NCBI RefSeq assembly: GCF_023611505.1
Contig: NZ_CP097843.1
Location: 1,240,001-1,304,000, forward strand
Length of the DNA stretch: 64,000 nucleotides
From: Streptococcus oralis
GTDB taxonomy: Bacteria > Bacillota > Bacilli > Lactobacillales > Streptococcaceae
Reading direction: 5' to 3'
Shown here: positions 9,260-17,727 of the stretch, piece by piece
How positions within the stretch are numbered: the first letter of the stretch is position 1
How the letters are laid out: the number at the start of each line of letters is the position of its first letter
The notes under the pieces: model-generated
Told to the model about the DNA's origin: nothing
Databases searched by the model: none
The model's input: the letters and a program-made list of their open reading frames with translations, nothing else
Translations under genes and position numbers: made by a program

Positions 9260-9710
9260 TTACTTCCTCTTTAAGCATTGCAATCAATAAAACAATGACA
9301 CCAACTGTCAAATAGCTGTCAGCCACATTGAAAATCGCAAAGTTGATAAAGTCTAGGTGAAACATATCCACTACAAAACCTTGACTCATTCTGTCGATAA
9401 AGTTGCCCAGACCTCCCGCGATTATCAAAGTCAGTCCAAAAACTAGCCAGAGAGAGTCCTCCATGTGTTTATGTAGATACCAAATGGCACCTGCCATGAC
9501 GACCAGTGTAATAACAGCAAATAACCACTGCTGATCTTGCAGCATGGAGAAGGCTGCTCCTCTATTTTGCAGATAGGTCAAGCTAACAAGATTGGGTATC
9601 CACGAACGCACTTCACCCAGTGGAATCTGCTGGAGAACATAGGCTTTAACCCACTGATCCAGCCCAATCAAAAGCAGTACAATGACTGCCACTATTCCTC
9701 TTTTTTTCAT
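9243..9710 (-). CDS. lspA: Lipoprotein signal peptidase (signal peptidase II)
   Basis: The 155-residue membrane protein has four transmembrane helices. The two catalytic aspartates lie in [10 protein letters not shown] and [11 protein letters not shown]. It cleaves the signal peptide of prolipoproteins after diacylglyceryl transfer; substrates in this window include the thioredoxin-like lipoprotein at 35556 and the AliB-like protein at 54973. The ATG overlaps the stop of the LysR gene (ATGA), and the gene runs 17 bases into the pseudouridine synthase. Confidence 0.96.
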   Translation of the reverse strand: MKKRGIVAVIVLLLIGLDQWVKAYVLQQIPLGEVRSWIPNLVSLTYLQNRGAAFSMLQDQQWLFAVITLVVMAGAIWYLHKHMEDSLWLVFGLTLIIAGGLGNFIDRMSQGFVVDMFHLDFINFAIFNVADSYLTVGVIVLLIAMLKEEVNGNKN

Positions 9711-10615
9711 GATTTCCTCTTTTGATCAAAATATTCTTGCATGACTTCTACGAAAAGAGTCCCAGCTTGGCTAAGCTCGACTTCTTCCCGTTTGACATAG
9801 ACCATGCGGTTATCTAGATTATCCTTGAGGCGAATGACTGTGATCCCATTAACACTGTCACTATCTAAAAATCCAGACCCTGTCGCATAAGCATCCGTCC
9901 GCTCCAAAATACCATTCAAAGTAGCACGGTCCGTCACATTGAACATCTGGGAGCTCGCGCTGGTATCGACAAAGTTCTCTGAATAGTAAAGGTACTCGTC
10001 CTTTTCCTGAGTAAAGCGAACTGTTGGTAAATCAGCTAAGTCCTCCATGACCAATTCCTCTTTCTGTGCTAAAGGATGTCCTTCACGCAGATAGATATGA
10101 GTCTGAAAAGGAATCAACTCAATGACTTCAAGACCTAACTTTTCAATCCGTTGCATAATTCCCTTTTGATTTTGATTGTTGAGGTAGATAATCCCAATCT
10201 CACTGTGACCCTGAGCTACTTCGTCTAAGATTTGAACTGTAGTAGACTCAAAAATACGGAAGTTTTTGTAGTCAGGATAGCGCTCTGAAAAAGCCGTAAT
10301 GGTTGGTGGTAAGAAGTCATAGTGCTGACTGGCAATGGAAAATTCATCCTTTTCTTCCTCAGGATTGGCATATTGATTTTGAAAAACATCAAATCCTTTG
10401 ACCAATTCTTGCGCTTTCTCATAAAATTCCATACCGCGACGTGTCAAAAACGTTCCTGAACTCGTCCGACGGAAAATTTTAAAGCCTAACTCTTTTTCCA
10501 AATCGCGCACAGAAATAGACAGACTCGGCTGACTAACATACATTTTTTCAGCAGCTTCACGGAAAGTACCGCTATTCGCAATGGCCACAACATAGCGTAA
10601 TTGTTGAATATTCAT
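9707..10615 (-). CDS. LysR-family regulator, CpsY/MtaR(MetR)-like
   Basis: The 302-residue protein starts with a LysR winged-helix domain ([22 protein letters not shown], split here as [10 protein letters not shown] and [11 protein letters not shown]; residues 1-60) and has a periplasmic-binding-like effector domain behind it. The position directly upstream of lspA with an ATGA overlap is that of the streptococcal CpsY/MtaR regulator, which controls methionine uptake and synthesis genes. If so, its target may be the MET-box upstream of metB at 54904-54920. The family is certain; the MtaR assignment rests on recalled synteny. Confidence 0.85.
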   Translation of the reverse strand: MNIQQLRYVVAIANSGTFREAAEKMYVSQPSLSISVRDLEKELGFKIFRRTSSGTFLTRRGMEFYEKAQELVKGFDVFQNQYANPEEEKDEFSIASQHYDFLPPTITAFSERYPDYKNFRIFESTTVQILDEVAQGHSEIGIIYLNNQNQKGIMQRIEKLGLEVIELIPFQTHIYLREGHPLAQKEELVMEDLADLPTVRFTQEKDEYLYYSENFVDTSASSQMFNVTDRATLNGILERTDAYATGSGFLDSDSVNGITVIRLKDNLDNRMVYVKREEVELSQAGTLFVEVMQEYFDQKRKS

Positions 10616-10643
10616 CTTCTACCCCCAACTTCTCTATCTGTTC

Positions 10644-10672
10644 ATTATACCATATTTCAGAATTTTTCCAAA
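10644..10672 (-). promoter_or_regulatory. Promoter of the LysR-lspA-rluD operon
   Basis: The minus strand has TTTGGA, a 17-base spacer, then TGGTATAAT. The -10 lies about 30 bases before the LysR ATG. Confidence 0.6.
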
Positions 10673-10740
10673 AAAGAAAAAAGTGTCCATCGCAAGTTTA
10701 AATCTAACTATTCTTTATTAAATTCAATATGGGTACCAAA

Positions 10741-10777
10741 ACAAAAAATAGGCTCTCCGAAAACTCGGAAAGCCTTA
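10741..10777 (-). terminator. Distal terminator of rplU-prp-rpmA
   Basis: The stem GGCTTTCCGA/TCGGAGAGCC with a small loop is followed by ATTTTTTG on the minus strand. It is the second of two terminator-like hairpins after rpmA. Confidence 0.75.
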
Positions 10778-10827
10778 TTTAATGCTACTTCTAGCTTCCT
10801 TGCCTTGTCATTTCAAGGTTCGGGATG

Positions 10828-10851
10828 AAAAGGTTCACTGAACCTTTTTAT
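10828..10851 (-). terminator. Proximal hairpin after rpmA
   Basis: AAAAAGGTTC-AGT-GAACCTTTT follows the rpmA stop directly. The stem is nearly perfect but its U-tract is short (TTTTCAT), so it may be a partial terminator or a processing or stability hairpin. Confidence 0.55.
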
Positions 10852-11141
10852 TTTGCGATTGGGTAAACAGAAACTTGTTTTTTATCGCGTCCTTTACGTT
10901 CAAAACGTACTACGCCTTCAACTTTAGCGAACAAAGTATCGTCTCCACCACGTCCAACGTTTACACCTGGATAGATGTGTGTACCACGTTGACGGTAAAG
11001 GATTGATCCACCTGTTACAGTTTGTCCGTCAGCTGCTTTAGCTCCAAGACGTTTCGCTTGTGAATCACGTCCGTTTGATGTAGAACCTCCACCTTTTTTG
11101 TGGGCGAAAAGTTGCAAGTTGTTAAGAGTCATTTTTAACAT
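10848..11141 (-). CDS. rpmA: 50S ribosomal protein L27
   Basis: The 97-residue protein has the L27 body ([20 protein letters not shown]...) behind a short N-terminal extension [13 protein letters not shown]. In Firmicutes this extension is removed after the LQLF motif by the Prp protease, which is encoded 16 bases upstream in the same operon. The conserved histidine-lysine start of the mature protein reaches the peptidyl-transferase centre. An internal ATG at codon 4 is an alternative start. Confidence 0.97.
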   Translation of the reverse strand: MLKMTLNNLQLFAHKKGGGSTSNGRDSQAKRLGAKAADGQTVTGGSILYRQRGTHIYPGVNVGRGGDDTLFAKVEGVVRFERKGRDKKQVSVYPIAK

Positions 11142-11157
11142 AATGTTTTCCTCCGTG

Positions 11158-11511
<354 letters not shown>

Positions 11512-11517
11512 TTAAAA

Positions 11518-11832
11518 TTAAGCGTTGATCGCGTTGATGACAACTTTTGTATATGGTTGACGGTGACCTTGTTTACGGTGGCTACCTTTTTTAGGTTTGT
11601 ACTTGTAAGTAACAACTTTCTTTTGTTTTCCTTGTTTTTCAACAGTTCCAACTACAGTAGCTCCAGCAACAAGTGGAGTTCCGACAACAGTGTTTTCACC
11701 ACCAACAAGAACAACTTCGTTAAAAGTAACTTCTTGACCAGCTTCAACGTTCAATTTTTCAACGTAAACTGCTTGACCAACTTCAACTTTAACTTGTTTT
11801 CCGCCAGTTTTGATAATTGCGTATGTGCTCAT
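11518..11832 (-). CDS. rplU: 50S ribosomal protein L21
   Basis: The 104-residue protein matches L21 over its whole length ([16 protein letters not shown] at the start, [17 protein letters not shown] at the end). It binds 23S rRNA in the large subunit. AGGAGGTGC precedes the ATG. It is the first gene of rplU-prp-rpmA and stands behind a structured leader. Confidence 0.97.
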
Positions 11833-11967
11833 TATGCACCTCCTATGATTTTTAGGGTTTCCCCGTATTTTTGTGAAGACTCGCCTAGCATCGTGGGACG
11901 AACCACTTTACACTCACTATGTGAGCAACGATGTTCGTGCGGTTGCACAGGACTGTGCATAGTCAAC
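11833..11967 (-). ncRNA. Structured 5' leader of rplU (L21-leader-like)
   Basis: About 135 bases separate the predicted transcription start from the rplU ATG. The minus strand holds several stems: TGCACAG-TC-CTGTGCA (11944-11959), CTCAC-ATAG-TGAG, and a long-range CATCGT/ACGATG pairing with GAAC/GTTC nearby. Leaders of this kind are known upstream of rplU in Firmicutes and are thought to bind excess L21 for feedback. The autoregulation is inferred. Confidence 0.6.
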
Positions 11968-11973
11968 TCTTCA

Positions 11974-12002
11974 AGTATAGCATATCTTCTTTTTTCTTAC
12001 AA
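11974..12002 (-). promoter_or_regulatory. Strong promoter of rplU-prp-rpmA
   Basis: On the minus strand TTGTAA (12002-11997), a 17-base spacer and TATACT (11979-11974) with an extended TGC form a near-consensus sigma-A promoter. Confidence 0.75.
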
Positions 12003-12018
12003 GCGAAATCAATCAAAT

Positions 12019-12705
12019 TTAAGCTTTTTCTTTCCCTTTTTTTCTCCAAGAAGCAAAAAGCATACTGAAGTAAAAGATACTCATCATAAGAGGAACACCT
12101 AGAATTGTCTTCTCCTGATAGTAAATCGTCAAATAAGCTGAAAAAACAACTCCGAAGACAAAACTGCTAAGTAAGCTAACAAAAATCAAGCCCTCTCGTA
12201 GGAAAGGCGTATGCTTGGTCCGGAAATAATCACCAAAAGCCAACATAGTTCGTTTGATATTCCCTGTCATAAAAGCATTATTATAGGCAATCCCTGACAC
12301 TTCTCCAAAAGCAGTTGTCACCAATCCCATACAAAAGGCCAATGGCGGTACGAGATAGATATTCTCTACAGTTTGCGGCACAAACCCTATAATTAGGGAC
12401 AGGACTGCAAGTGGAATTACGGACAAAATTGGCTTTTTAACAATTCTCAATTTTTCCTTATAAATAGTTAATAAAAGGACTCCCATCATAAAAGCTAGCA
12501 AGGTCATTACTTTGGCACTGGCATCTGACACATTGTGTTGAATGAGTCCTACTGATAGAAAAACCACATTCCCAGTCTGTCCTGCCACCAGGGTATTTCC
12601 TCGCACGATAAAGGTATAGGCATCTACATATCCTGCGCAAAAAGTCAAAAAAAGCGCTAGCCTCTTAGACTGACGTGATATTTTTCTTATTGGTAATAAT
12701 CTCAT
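12019..12705 (-). CDS. YoaK-family (DUF1275) membrane protein
   Basis: The 228-residue protein has about six hydrophobic helices and the DUF1275 start AGYVDAYTFIVRGNTLVAGQTGN (quoted in part: GYVDAYTF, AGQTGNVVF), with a positive N-terminus and a charged C-terminal tail. The family is widespread and of unknown function. The gene stands alone on the minus strand, divergent from the oxidoreductase at 12861. Confidence 0.85.
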   Translation of the reverse strand: MRLLPIRKISRQSKRLALFLTFCAGYVDAYTFIVRGNTLVAGQTGNVVFLSVGLIQHNVSDASAKVMTLLAFMMGVLLLTIYKEKLRIVKKPILSVIPLAVLSLIIGFVPQTVENIYLVPPLAFCMGLVTTAFGEVSGIAYNNAFMTGNIKRTMLAFGDYFRTKHTPFLREGLIFVSLLSSFVFGVVFSAYLTIYYQEKTILGVPLMMSIFYFSMLFASWRKKGKEKA

Positions 12706-12796
12706 TTTCTCCCCCTTTTCATTTCATCTACTTATCTAAACATTGTACCACTTTCTCCAAGAAATGCGTAGTCCATTTGAAAATTTTTACCATCTG

Positions 12797-12826
12797 TTGG
12801 ATAGTCCTTCTTTTCTATGTTATAAT
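12797..12826 (+). promoter_or_regulatory. Promoter of the oxidoreductase-helicase pair
   Basis: TTGGAT (12797-12802), an 18-base spacer and TATAAT (12821-12826) lie 35 bases before the ATG at 12861. Confidence 0.65.
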
Positions 12827-12860
12827 GAAGGAAGGATTTGAAGTCGGAAAAGGAGTATTT

Positions 12861-13838
12861 ATGCTTAAATTAGGTGTTATCGGAACAGGCGCTATCAGCC
12901 ATCATTTCATAGAAGCAGCCCATGCCAGCGGAGAATACCAGCTGGTCGCAGTCTATTCTAGAAAACGAGAAACTGCCGCAACCTTTGCTTCTCGCTATGA
13001 AAATATCCAACTCTTTGATCAATTAGAAGACTTCTTTAATTCTTCCTTTGATGTAGTCTATATCGCTAGTCCAAACTCCTTGCATTTTGTTCAAGCCAAG
13101 GCTGCCTTGTCTGCTGGTAAGCACGTCATTCTTGAAAAGCCAGCTGTCACTCAGCCACAAGAATGGCTAGATTTGAGGCAAACGGCTGAGAAAAATCACT
13201 GTTTTATCTTTGAGGCAGCTCGTAATTACCACGAGGAATCTTTTACTACTATCAAGAATTTTTTGGCAGACAAGCAAATATTGGGAGCAGATTTCAACTA
13301 TGCCAAGTATTCATCCAAGATGCCGGACTTGTTGGCTGGGCAGACGCCAAATGTTTTTTCAGATCGTTTTGCTGGTGGAGCCCTTATGGATTTGGGGATT
13401 TATCCTCTCTACGCCGCTGTTTGCCTCTTTGGAAAAGCCCAAGACGCGACTTATCAGGCTCAACAGCTTGACAATAGCATTGACCTAAATGGAGACGGTA
13501 TCCTCTTCTACCCTGACTTTCAAGTTCATATCAAAGCTGGGAAAAACATCACTTCCAATCTTCCTTGTGAGATTTACACAGCAGATGGAACCTTGACCCT
13601 CAACACGATTGAACATGTCCGCTCAGCTATTTTTAGAGACCACCAAGGAAATCAAGTCCAACTTCCTATCCAACAGGATCCTCATACAATGACTGAGGAA
13701 GCAGCTGCATTTGCACAGATGATCCAGCGGCCAGACCAGACGCTTTACCAGAACTGGCTGAATGATGCAGGTTCTGTTCATGACCTATTATATACCATGC
13801 GCCAGACTGCTGGCATTAGATTTGAGGCAGAAAAATGA
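12861..13838 (+). CDS. Gfo/Idh/MocA-family oxidoreductase
   Basis: The 325-residue protein starts with a Rossmann motif (LGVIGTGAISHHF) and has the family block EKPAVTQPQEW, where the lysine of EKP is the usual catalytic residue. A C-terminal alpha/beta substrate domain follows (GGALMDLGIYPLYA). The substrate is probably a sugar or polyol, but it cannot be named. The ATG at 12861 has AAGGAG upstream; the longer open frame to 12675 is not used. Its stop overlaps the start of the helicase gene as ATGA. Confidence 0.88.
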   Translation: MLKLGVIGTGAISHHFIEAAHASGEYQLVAVYSRKRETAATFASRYENIQLFDQLEDFFNSSFDVVYIASPNSLHFVQAKAALSAGKHVILEKPAVTQPQEWLDLRQTAEKNHCFIFEAARNYHEESFTTIKNFLADKQILGADFNYAKYSSKMPDLLAGQTPNVFSDRFAGGALMDLGIYPLYAAVCLFGKAQDATYQAQQLDNSIDLNGDGILFYPDFQVHIKAGKNITSNLPCEIYTADGTLTLNTIEHVRSAIFRDHQGNQVQLPIQQDPHTMTEEAAAFAQMIQRPDQTLYQNWLNDAGSVHDLLYTMRQTAGIRFEAEK

Positions 13839-14917
13839 AAACCAAACTACCGACTGAATGGCAGAAATTGAGCGACCAGCTCGGTTTCCAAGAATTTACC
13901 CCCATTCAAACTCAACTATTTGAGCCCATTCTTGCTGGAGAAAACCTCCTAGGAGTAAGCCCAACAGGAACTGGTAAGACCCTCGCTTACCTCTTACCAA
14001 GTCTTCTCAGACTGAAAAAGAAAAAAGCCCAGCAACTCTTGATTCTAGCACCAAATACAGAACTAGCTGGACAGATTTTTGACGTGTGTAAAACCTGGGC
14101 TGAAGCTATTGGTTTAACAGCTCAACTCTTCCTATCAGGTTCCAGTCAGAAACGCCAGATTGAACGCCTCAAAAAAGGACCAGAAATTCTGATTGGAACT
14201 CCTGGCCGTATCTTTGAGTTGATTAAATTGAAAAAAATCAAGATGATGAATGTGGAAACTATCATCCTGGATGAATTTGACCAATTGCTCGATGATTCTC
14301 AGATTCACTTTGTCGAGAAAATCACTCACTACGCACCTCGTGACCACCAACTCGTCTACATGAGTGCGACGACCAAGTTTGACCAAGAAAAGATTGCGGC
14401 AAACACGCGCACCATTGATCTCTCAGATCAAAAACTGGACAACATCCAACACTTCTACATGCAGGTAGACCAACGTCACCGAGTGGACATGCTGCGAAAA
14501 CTGGCTCATGTTGAGGATTTTCGTGGTCTGGTCTTCTTTAACAGTTTGTCAGACCTTGGAAGCGCTGAGGAAAAACTACAGTATCGGGATATCTTGGCTG
14601 TTTCCCTCGCTAGTGATGTTAATGTTAAGTTTCGAAAAGTCATCTTAGAAAAGTTCAAAGACAAGCAGCTAACCCTGCTCCTTGCAACTGACCTTCTGGC
14701 TCATGGGATTGATATTGATAGCCTGGAATGTGTCGTAAACTTTGATGTTCCTAGAGACATGGAAACTTACACTCACCGCGCTGGCCGTACAGGTCGCATG
14801 GGTAAAGAGGGCTATGTGATCACTCTCGTAACCCATCCTGAAGAACTTAAAAAACTCAAGAAATTCGCAAATGTAGGTGAAATTGTTCTAAAAAATCAAG
14901 AACTCTATATCAAATAA
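13835..14917 (+). CDS. DEAD-box RNA helicase (DEFD variant)
   Basis: The 360-residue protein is a minimal two-domain helicase. Motifs in order: Q motif near FTPIQTQ, Walker A SPTGTGKT, TPGR, motif II LDEFDQ, SAT (MSATTKF), and in the second RecA domain LLATDLLAHGIDID and HRAGRTGRMG. Motif II reads DEFD rather than DEAD. It has no C-terminal basic extension, so it is shorter than CshA. It probably helps ribosome assembly or mRNA turnover, inferred from the family. Translationally coupled to the oxidoreductase. Confidence 0.9.
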   Translation: MKTKLPTEWQKLSDQLGFQEFTPIQTQLFEPILAGENLLGVSPTGTGKTLAYLLPSLLRLKKKKAQQLLILAPNTELAGQIFDVCKTWAEAIGLTAQLFLSGSSQKRQIERLKKGPEILIGTPGRIFELIKLKKIKMMNVETIILDEFDQLLDDSQIHFVEKITHYAPRDHQLVYMSATTKFDQEKIAANTRTIDLSDQKLDNIQHFYMQVDQRHRVDMLRKLAHVEDFRGLVFFNSLSDLGSAEEKLQYRDILAVSLASDVNVKFRKVILEKFKDKQLTLLLATDLLAHGIDIDSLECVVNFDVPRDMETYTHRAGRTGRMGKEGYVITLVTHPEELKKLKKFANVGEIVLKNQELYIK

Positions 14918-14943
14918 GGTTGGCATTTGCCAACCTTTTTCTT
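14917..14943. terminator. Bidirectional terminator between convergent genes
   Basis: AAGGTTGGC-ATTT-GCCAACCTTTTT is a perfect short hairpin between the helicase (plus) and the DUF1934 gene (minus), with U-runs usable on the plus strand and A-rich sequence opposite. Confidence 0.8.
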
Positions 14944-15319
14944 ATCCCCAAGTAATTTCTAATTGATAGCTGGCAAAGGGGTGTCCCTCTTGGTTTTGTA
15001 GTTGGTAGGCTAACTCAATCTTTTGTCCATCCAGTTTGTAGTGACTTGTTTGAATGATGAACTCCTGCATCCCCATTGGAGTAGGAATATAGGCCAAACT
15101 ATCACTATCCTTTAGAAAACGCATGATGGTCTTGGGAGTGGAAAAACGGCTCATCACCAGTTCTTCTTGATGAAACTTGAGAACCACTTTTTCTTTTTCT
15201 TCATTGTAGAAAAGTAAATAGCTATAATCCCCTTTTTCACGCACTTCCACGTCATAGAGTTGGTCAATCACTTCCAACTGTTCATCAAACTGAATCCTAT
15301 TTCGCATCCGAATCTTCAC
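14942..15319 (-). CDS. DUF1934 (lipocalin-like) protein
   Basis: The 125-residue protein is a predicted small beta-barrel with alternating hydrophobic strands, matching the DUF1934 family of Firmicutes. Function is unknown. The start is GTG at 15319 with GAGG six bases upstream; the following in-frame ATG is an alternative. It is divergent from the HD phosphohydrolase and ends in the shared terminator at 14917. Confidence 0.8.
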   Translation of the reverse strand: MKIRMRNRIQFDEQLEVIDQLYDVEVREKGDYSYLLFYNEEKEKVVLKFHQEELVMSRFSTPKTIMRFLKDSDSLAYIPTPMGMQEFIIQTSHYKLDGQKIELAYQLQNQEGHPFASYQLEITWG

Positions 15320-15353
15320 ATCTAGTCCTCTTTCTTCTCTCTTGTCCTACTAT

Positions 15354-15384
15354 TTTACCAAAAAGAGCAGGATTTTGCTATAAT
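15354..15384 (+). promoter_or_regulatory. Promoter immediately upstream of the HD gene (leaderless)
   Basis: TGCTATAAT is an extended -10 at 15376-15384, with TTTACC or TTACCA in the -35 position. Only six bases lie between the -10 and the ATG at 15391, and no Shine-Dalgarno sequence is present, so transcription should begin at or next to the start codon. Confidence 0.65.
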
Positions 15385-15390
15385 GGTCAT

Positions 15391-16698
15391 ATGAACGAAA
15401 AAGTATTCCGTGACCCAGTTCACAACTACATCCATGTCAATAATCAGGTCATCTATGACTTGATAAATACAAAAGAATTTCAACGTCTGCGCCGTATCAA
15501 ACAATTAGGGACTTCCAGCTATACCTTCCATGGTGGAGAACACAGTCGCTTTTCCCACTGTTTGGGGGTCTATGAGATTGCTCGTCGTATCACAGAGATT
15601 TTTGAAGAAAAATATCCTGAAGAATGGGATCCTGCTGAGTCTCTCTTGACCATGACCGCTGCGCTCCTTCATGACCTCGGGCATGGTGCCTATTCCCATA
15701 CTTTTGAGCATCTCTTTGATACAGATCATGAAGCCATTACCCAGGAAATCATCCAAAGTCCTGAGACAGAGATTCACCAAGTCCTACTTCAAGTAGCGCC
15801 CGATTTCCCAGAAAAGGTGGCTAGCGTCATCGACCATACCTATCCTAACAAGCAGGTCGTACAACTTATTTCTAGTCAGATTGATGCGGACCGCATGGAC
15901 TATCTCTTGCGCGACTCCTATTTTACAGGAGCATCTTATGGGGAATTTGACTTGACACGGATCCTCCGAGTCATTCGTCCTGTCGAAAATGGGATCGCCT
16001 TTCAGCGTAATGGCATGCACGCTATTGAAGACTATGTCCTCAGTCGCTACCAGATGTATATGCAGGTTTATTTCCACCCCGCAACACGCGCCATGGAAGT
16101 CCTCCTACAGAATCTTCTCAAACGCGCCAAGGAACTCTATCCTGAAGATAAGGACTTCTTTGCACGCACTTCTCCTCATTTGCTACCTTTTTTTGAAAAG
16201 AAAGTTGATCTATCTGACTATCTGGCTCTGGATGATGGCGTGATGAATACCTACTTCCAACTCTGGATGACCAGTCCTGACAAGATACTAGCAGACTTGT
16301 CGCAACGCTTTGTCAACCGCAAGGTCTTTAAATCCATTACTTTTTCTCAAGAAGACCAAGACCAACTCGCAACCATGAGACAATTAGTTGAAGAAATCGG
16401 TTTTGATCCAGACTACTATACTGCCATTCATAAGAATTTTGACCTTCCTTATGATATCTATCGTCCCGAATCTGAAAACCCGCGGACACAGATTGAGATT
16501 TTACAAAAAAATGGTGAACTGGCAGAACTCTCTAGCCTGTCTCCTATCGTCCAATCCCTTGCTGGTAGTCGCCACGGAGATAATCGTTTTTATTTCCCAA
16601 AAGAAATGTTGGACCAAAACAGTATCTTCGCAAGTATCACCCAGCAATTTTTACACTTGATTGAGAACGATCATTTTACCCCAAATAAGAAGGAATAG
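15391..16698 (+). CDS. HD-domain phosphohydrolase (YwfO-like)
   Basis: The 435-residue protein has the dNTPase-type HD domain: HSRFSHCLGVYEIAR, then LLHDLGHGAYSHTFEH with the HD pair and a downstream QIDADRMDYLLRDS. It resembles the YwfO/SAMHD1-like group, which hydrolyses dNTPs; the substrate here is inferred. The start is fixed by family alignment (MNEKVFRDPVHNYI). It shows no ribosome site. The HAD phosphatase gene follows nine bases later and is probably co-transcribed. Confidence 0.88.
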   Translation: MNEKVFRDPVHNYIHVNNQVIYDLINTKEFQRLRRIKQLGTSSYTFHGGEHSRFSHCLGVYEIARRITEIFEEKYPEEWDPAESLLTMTAALLHDLGHGAYSHTFEHLFDTDHEAITQEIIQSPETEIHQVLLQVAPDFPEKVASVIDHTYPNKQVVQLISSQIDADRMDYLLRDSYFTGASYGEFDLTRILRVIRPVENGIAFQRNGMHAIEDYVLSRYQMYMQVYFHPATRAMEVLLQNLLKRAKELYPEDKDFFARTSPHLLPFFEKKVDLSDYLALDDGVMNTYFQLWMTSPDKILADLSQRFVNRKVFKSITFSQEDQDQLATMRQLVEEIGFDPDYYTAIHKNFDLPYDIYRPESENPRTQIEILQKNGELAELSSLSPIVQSLAGSRHGDNRFYFPKEMLDQNSIFASITQQFLHLIENDHFTPNKKE

Positions 16699-16707
16699 AG
16701 GAAATAT

Positions 16708-17514
16708 ATGAGTATTAAACTAATCGCCGTCGATATCGATGGTACCCTGGTTAACAGTAAAAAGGAAATCACTCCGGAAGTCTTTTCTGCCATCCAAGAT
16801 GCCAAACAAGCTGGTGTCAAAGTCGTGATTGCAACGGGTCGTCCTATCGCAGGTGTTGCCAAATTGCTGGACGACTTGCAGTTGAGAGACGAGGGTGACT
16901 ATGTGGTAACCTTCAACGGTGCCCTTGTCCAAGAAACTGCTACTGGCCATGAGATTATCAGCGAATCTTTAGCCTATGAGGATTATCTCGATATGGAATT
17001 TCTCAGTCGCAAGCTTGGTGTCCACATGCACGCCATTACCAAGGACGGTATCTATACTGCCAATCGCAATATCGGAAAATACACGGTGCACGAATCAACC
17101 CTCGTCAACATGCCCATTTTCTACCGCACTCCTGAAGAAATGGCTGACAAGGAAATCGTCAAGTGTATGTTTATCGATGAACCAGAAATCCTCGATGCTG
17201 CGATTGAAAAGATACCAGCAGAATTTGACGAGCGCTACTCTATTAACAAATCAGCTCCCTTTTACCTCGAACTCCTTAAAAAGAATGTAGACAAGGGTTC
17301 AGCCATCACTCACCTAGCTGAAAAACTCGGATTGACCACAGATGAAACCATGGCGATTGGTGACGAGGAAAATGATCGTGCCATGCTGGAAGTCGTTGGT
17401 AATCCTGTTGTCATGGAAAATGGAAATCCAGAACTCAAAAAAATCGCCAAATACATCACTAAAACAAATGATGAATCCGGCGTTGCCCATGCTATTCGTA
17501 CGTGGGTATTGTAA
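16708..17514 (+). CDS. Cof-type HAD-IIB phosphatase
   Basis: The 268-residue protein has the HAD nucleophile motif AVDIDGTLVNS (two catalytic aspartates), motif II ATGRP and the acidic motif IV GDEENDRAML. The insert between motifs II and III is a type IIB cap, as in YidA/Cof enzymes that act on sugar phosphates or similar small phosphorylated compounds. AGAGGAAAT lies before the ATG. It follows the HD gene and ends in a clear terminator. Confidence 0.92.
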   Translation: MSIKLIAVDIDGTLVNSKKEITPEVFSAIQDAKQAGVKVVIATGRPIAGVAKLLDDLQLRDEGDYVVTFNGALVQETATGHEIISESLAYEDYLDMEFLSRKLGVHMHAITKDGIYTANRNIGKYTVHESTLVNMPIFYRTPEEMADKEIVKCMFIDEPEILDAAIEKIPAEFDERYSINKSAPFYLELLKKNVDKGSAITHLAEKLGLTTDETMAIGDEENDRAMLEVVGNPVVMENGNPELKKIAKYITKTNDESGVAHAIRTWVL

Positions 17515-17531
17515 AAAAGTAAGAATAGATA

Positions 17532-17557
17532 AAACCCGCTCAACAGAGCGGTTTTTG
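17532..17557 (+). terminator. Terminator after the HAD phosphatase
   Basis: CCGCTC-AACA-GAGCGG followed by five U. The 17558-17727 stretch behind it is AT-rich and shows no gene. Confidence 0.88.
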
Positions 17558-17727
17558 TATGAATATATCACAATGAGAGTAAATTAATAAATTGAATTGC
17601 AGTTGTACAGTTACTTAAATCTTGAGAGTACAAAAAATAGGTATTGCTTCCTTAATTGTGGCACTGTATTGTAATACATTACTTTCTTTATTTCCATATG
17701 TTATTTTCTTACAATCTCTTTTAATTT

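Noticed and set aside
10652..10666. CodY-box-like ATATTTCAGAATTTT near the LysR promoter.
   Set aside because: Only 11 of 15 positions match by eye; such matches are frequent in AT-rich DNA.
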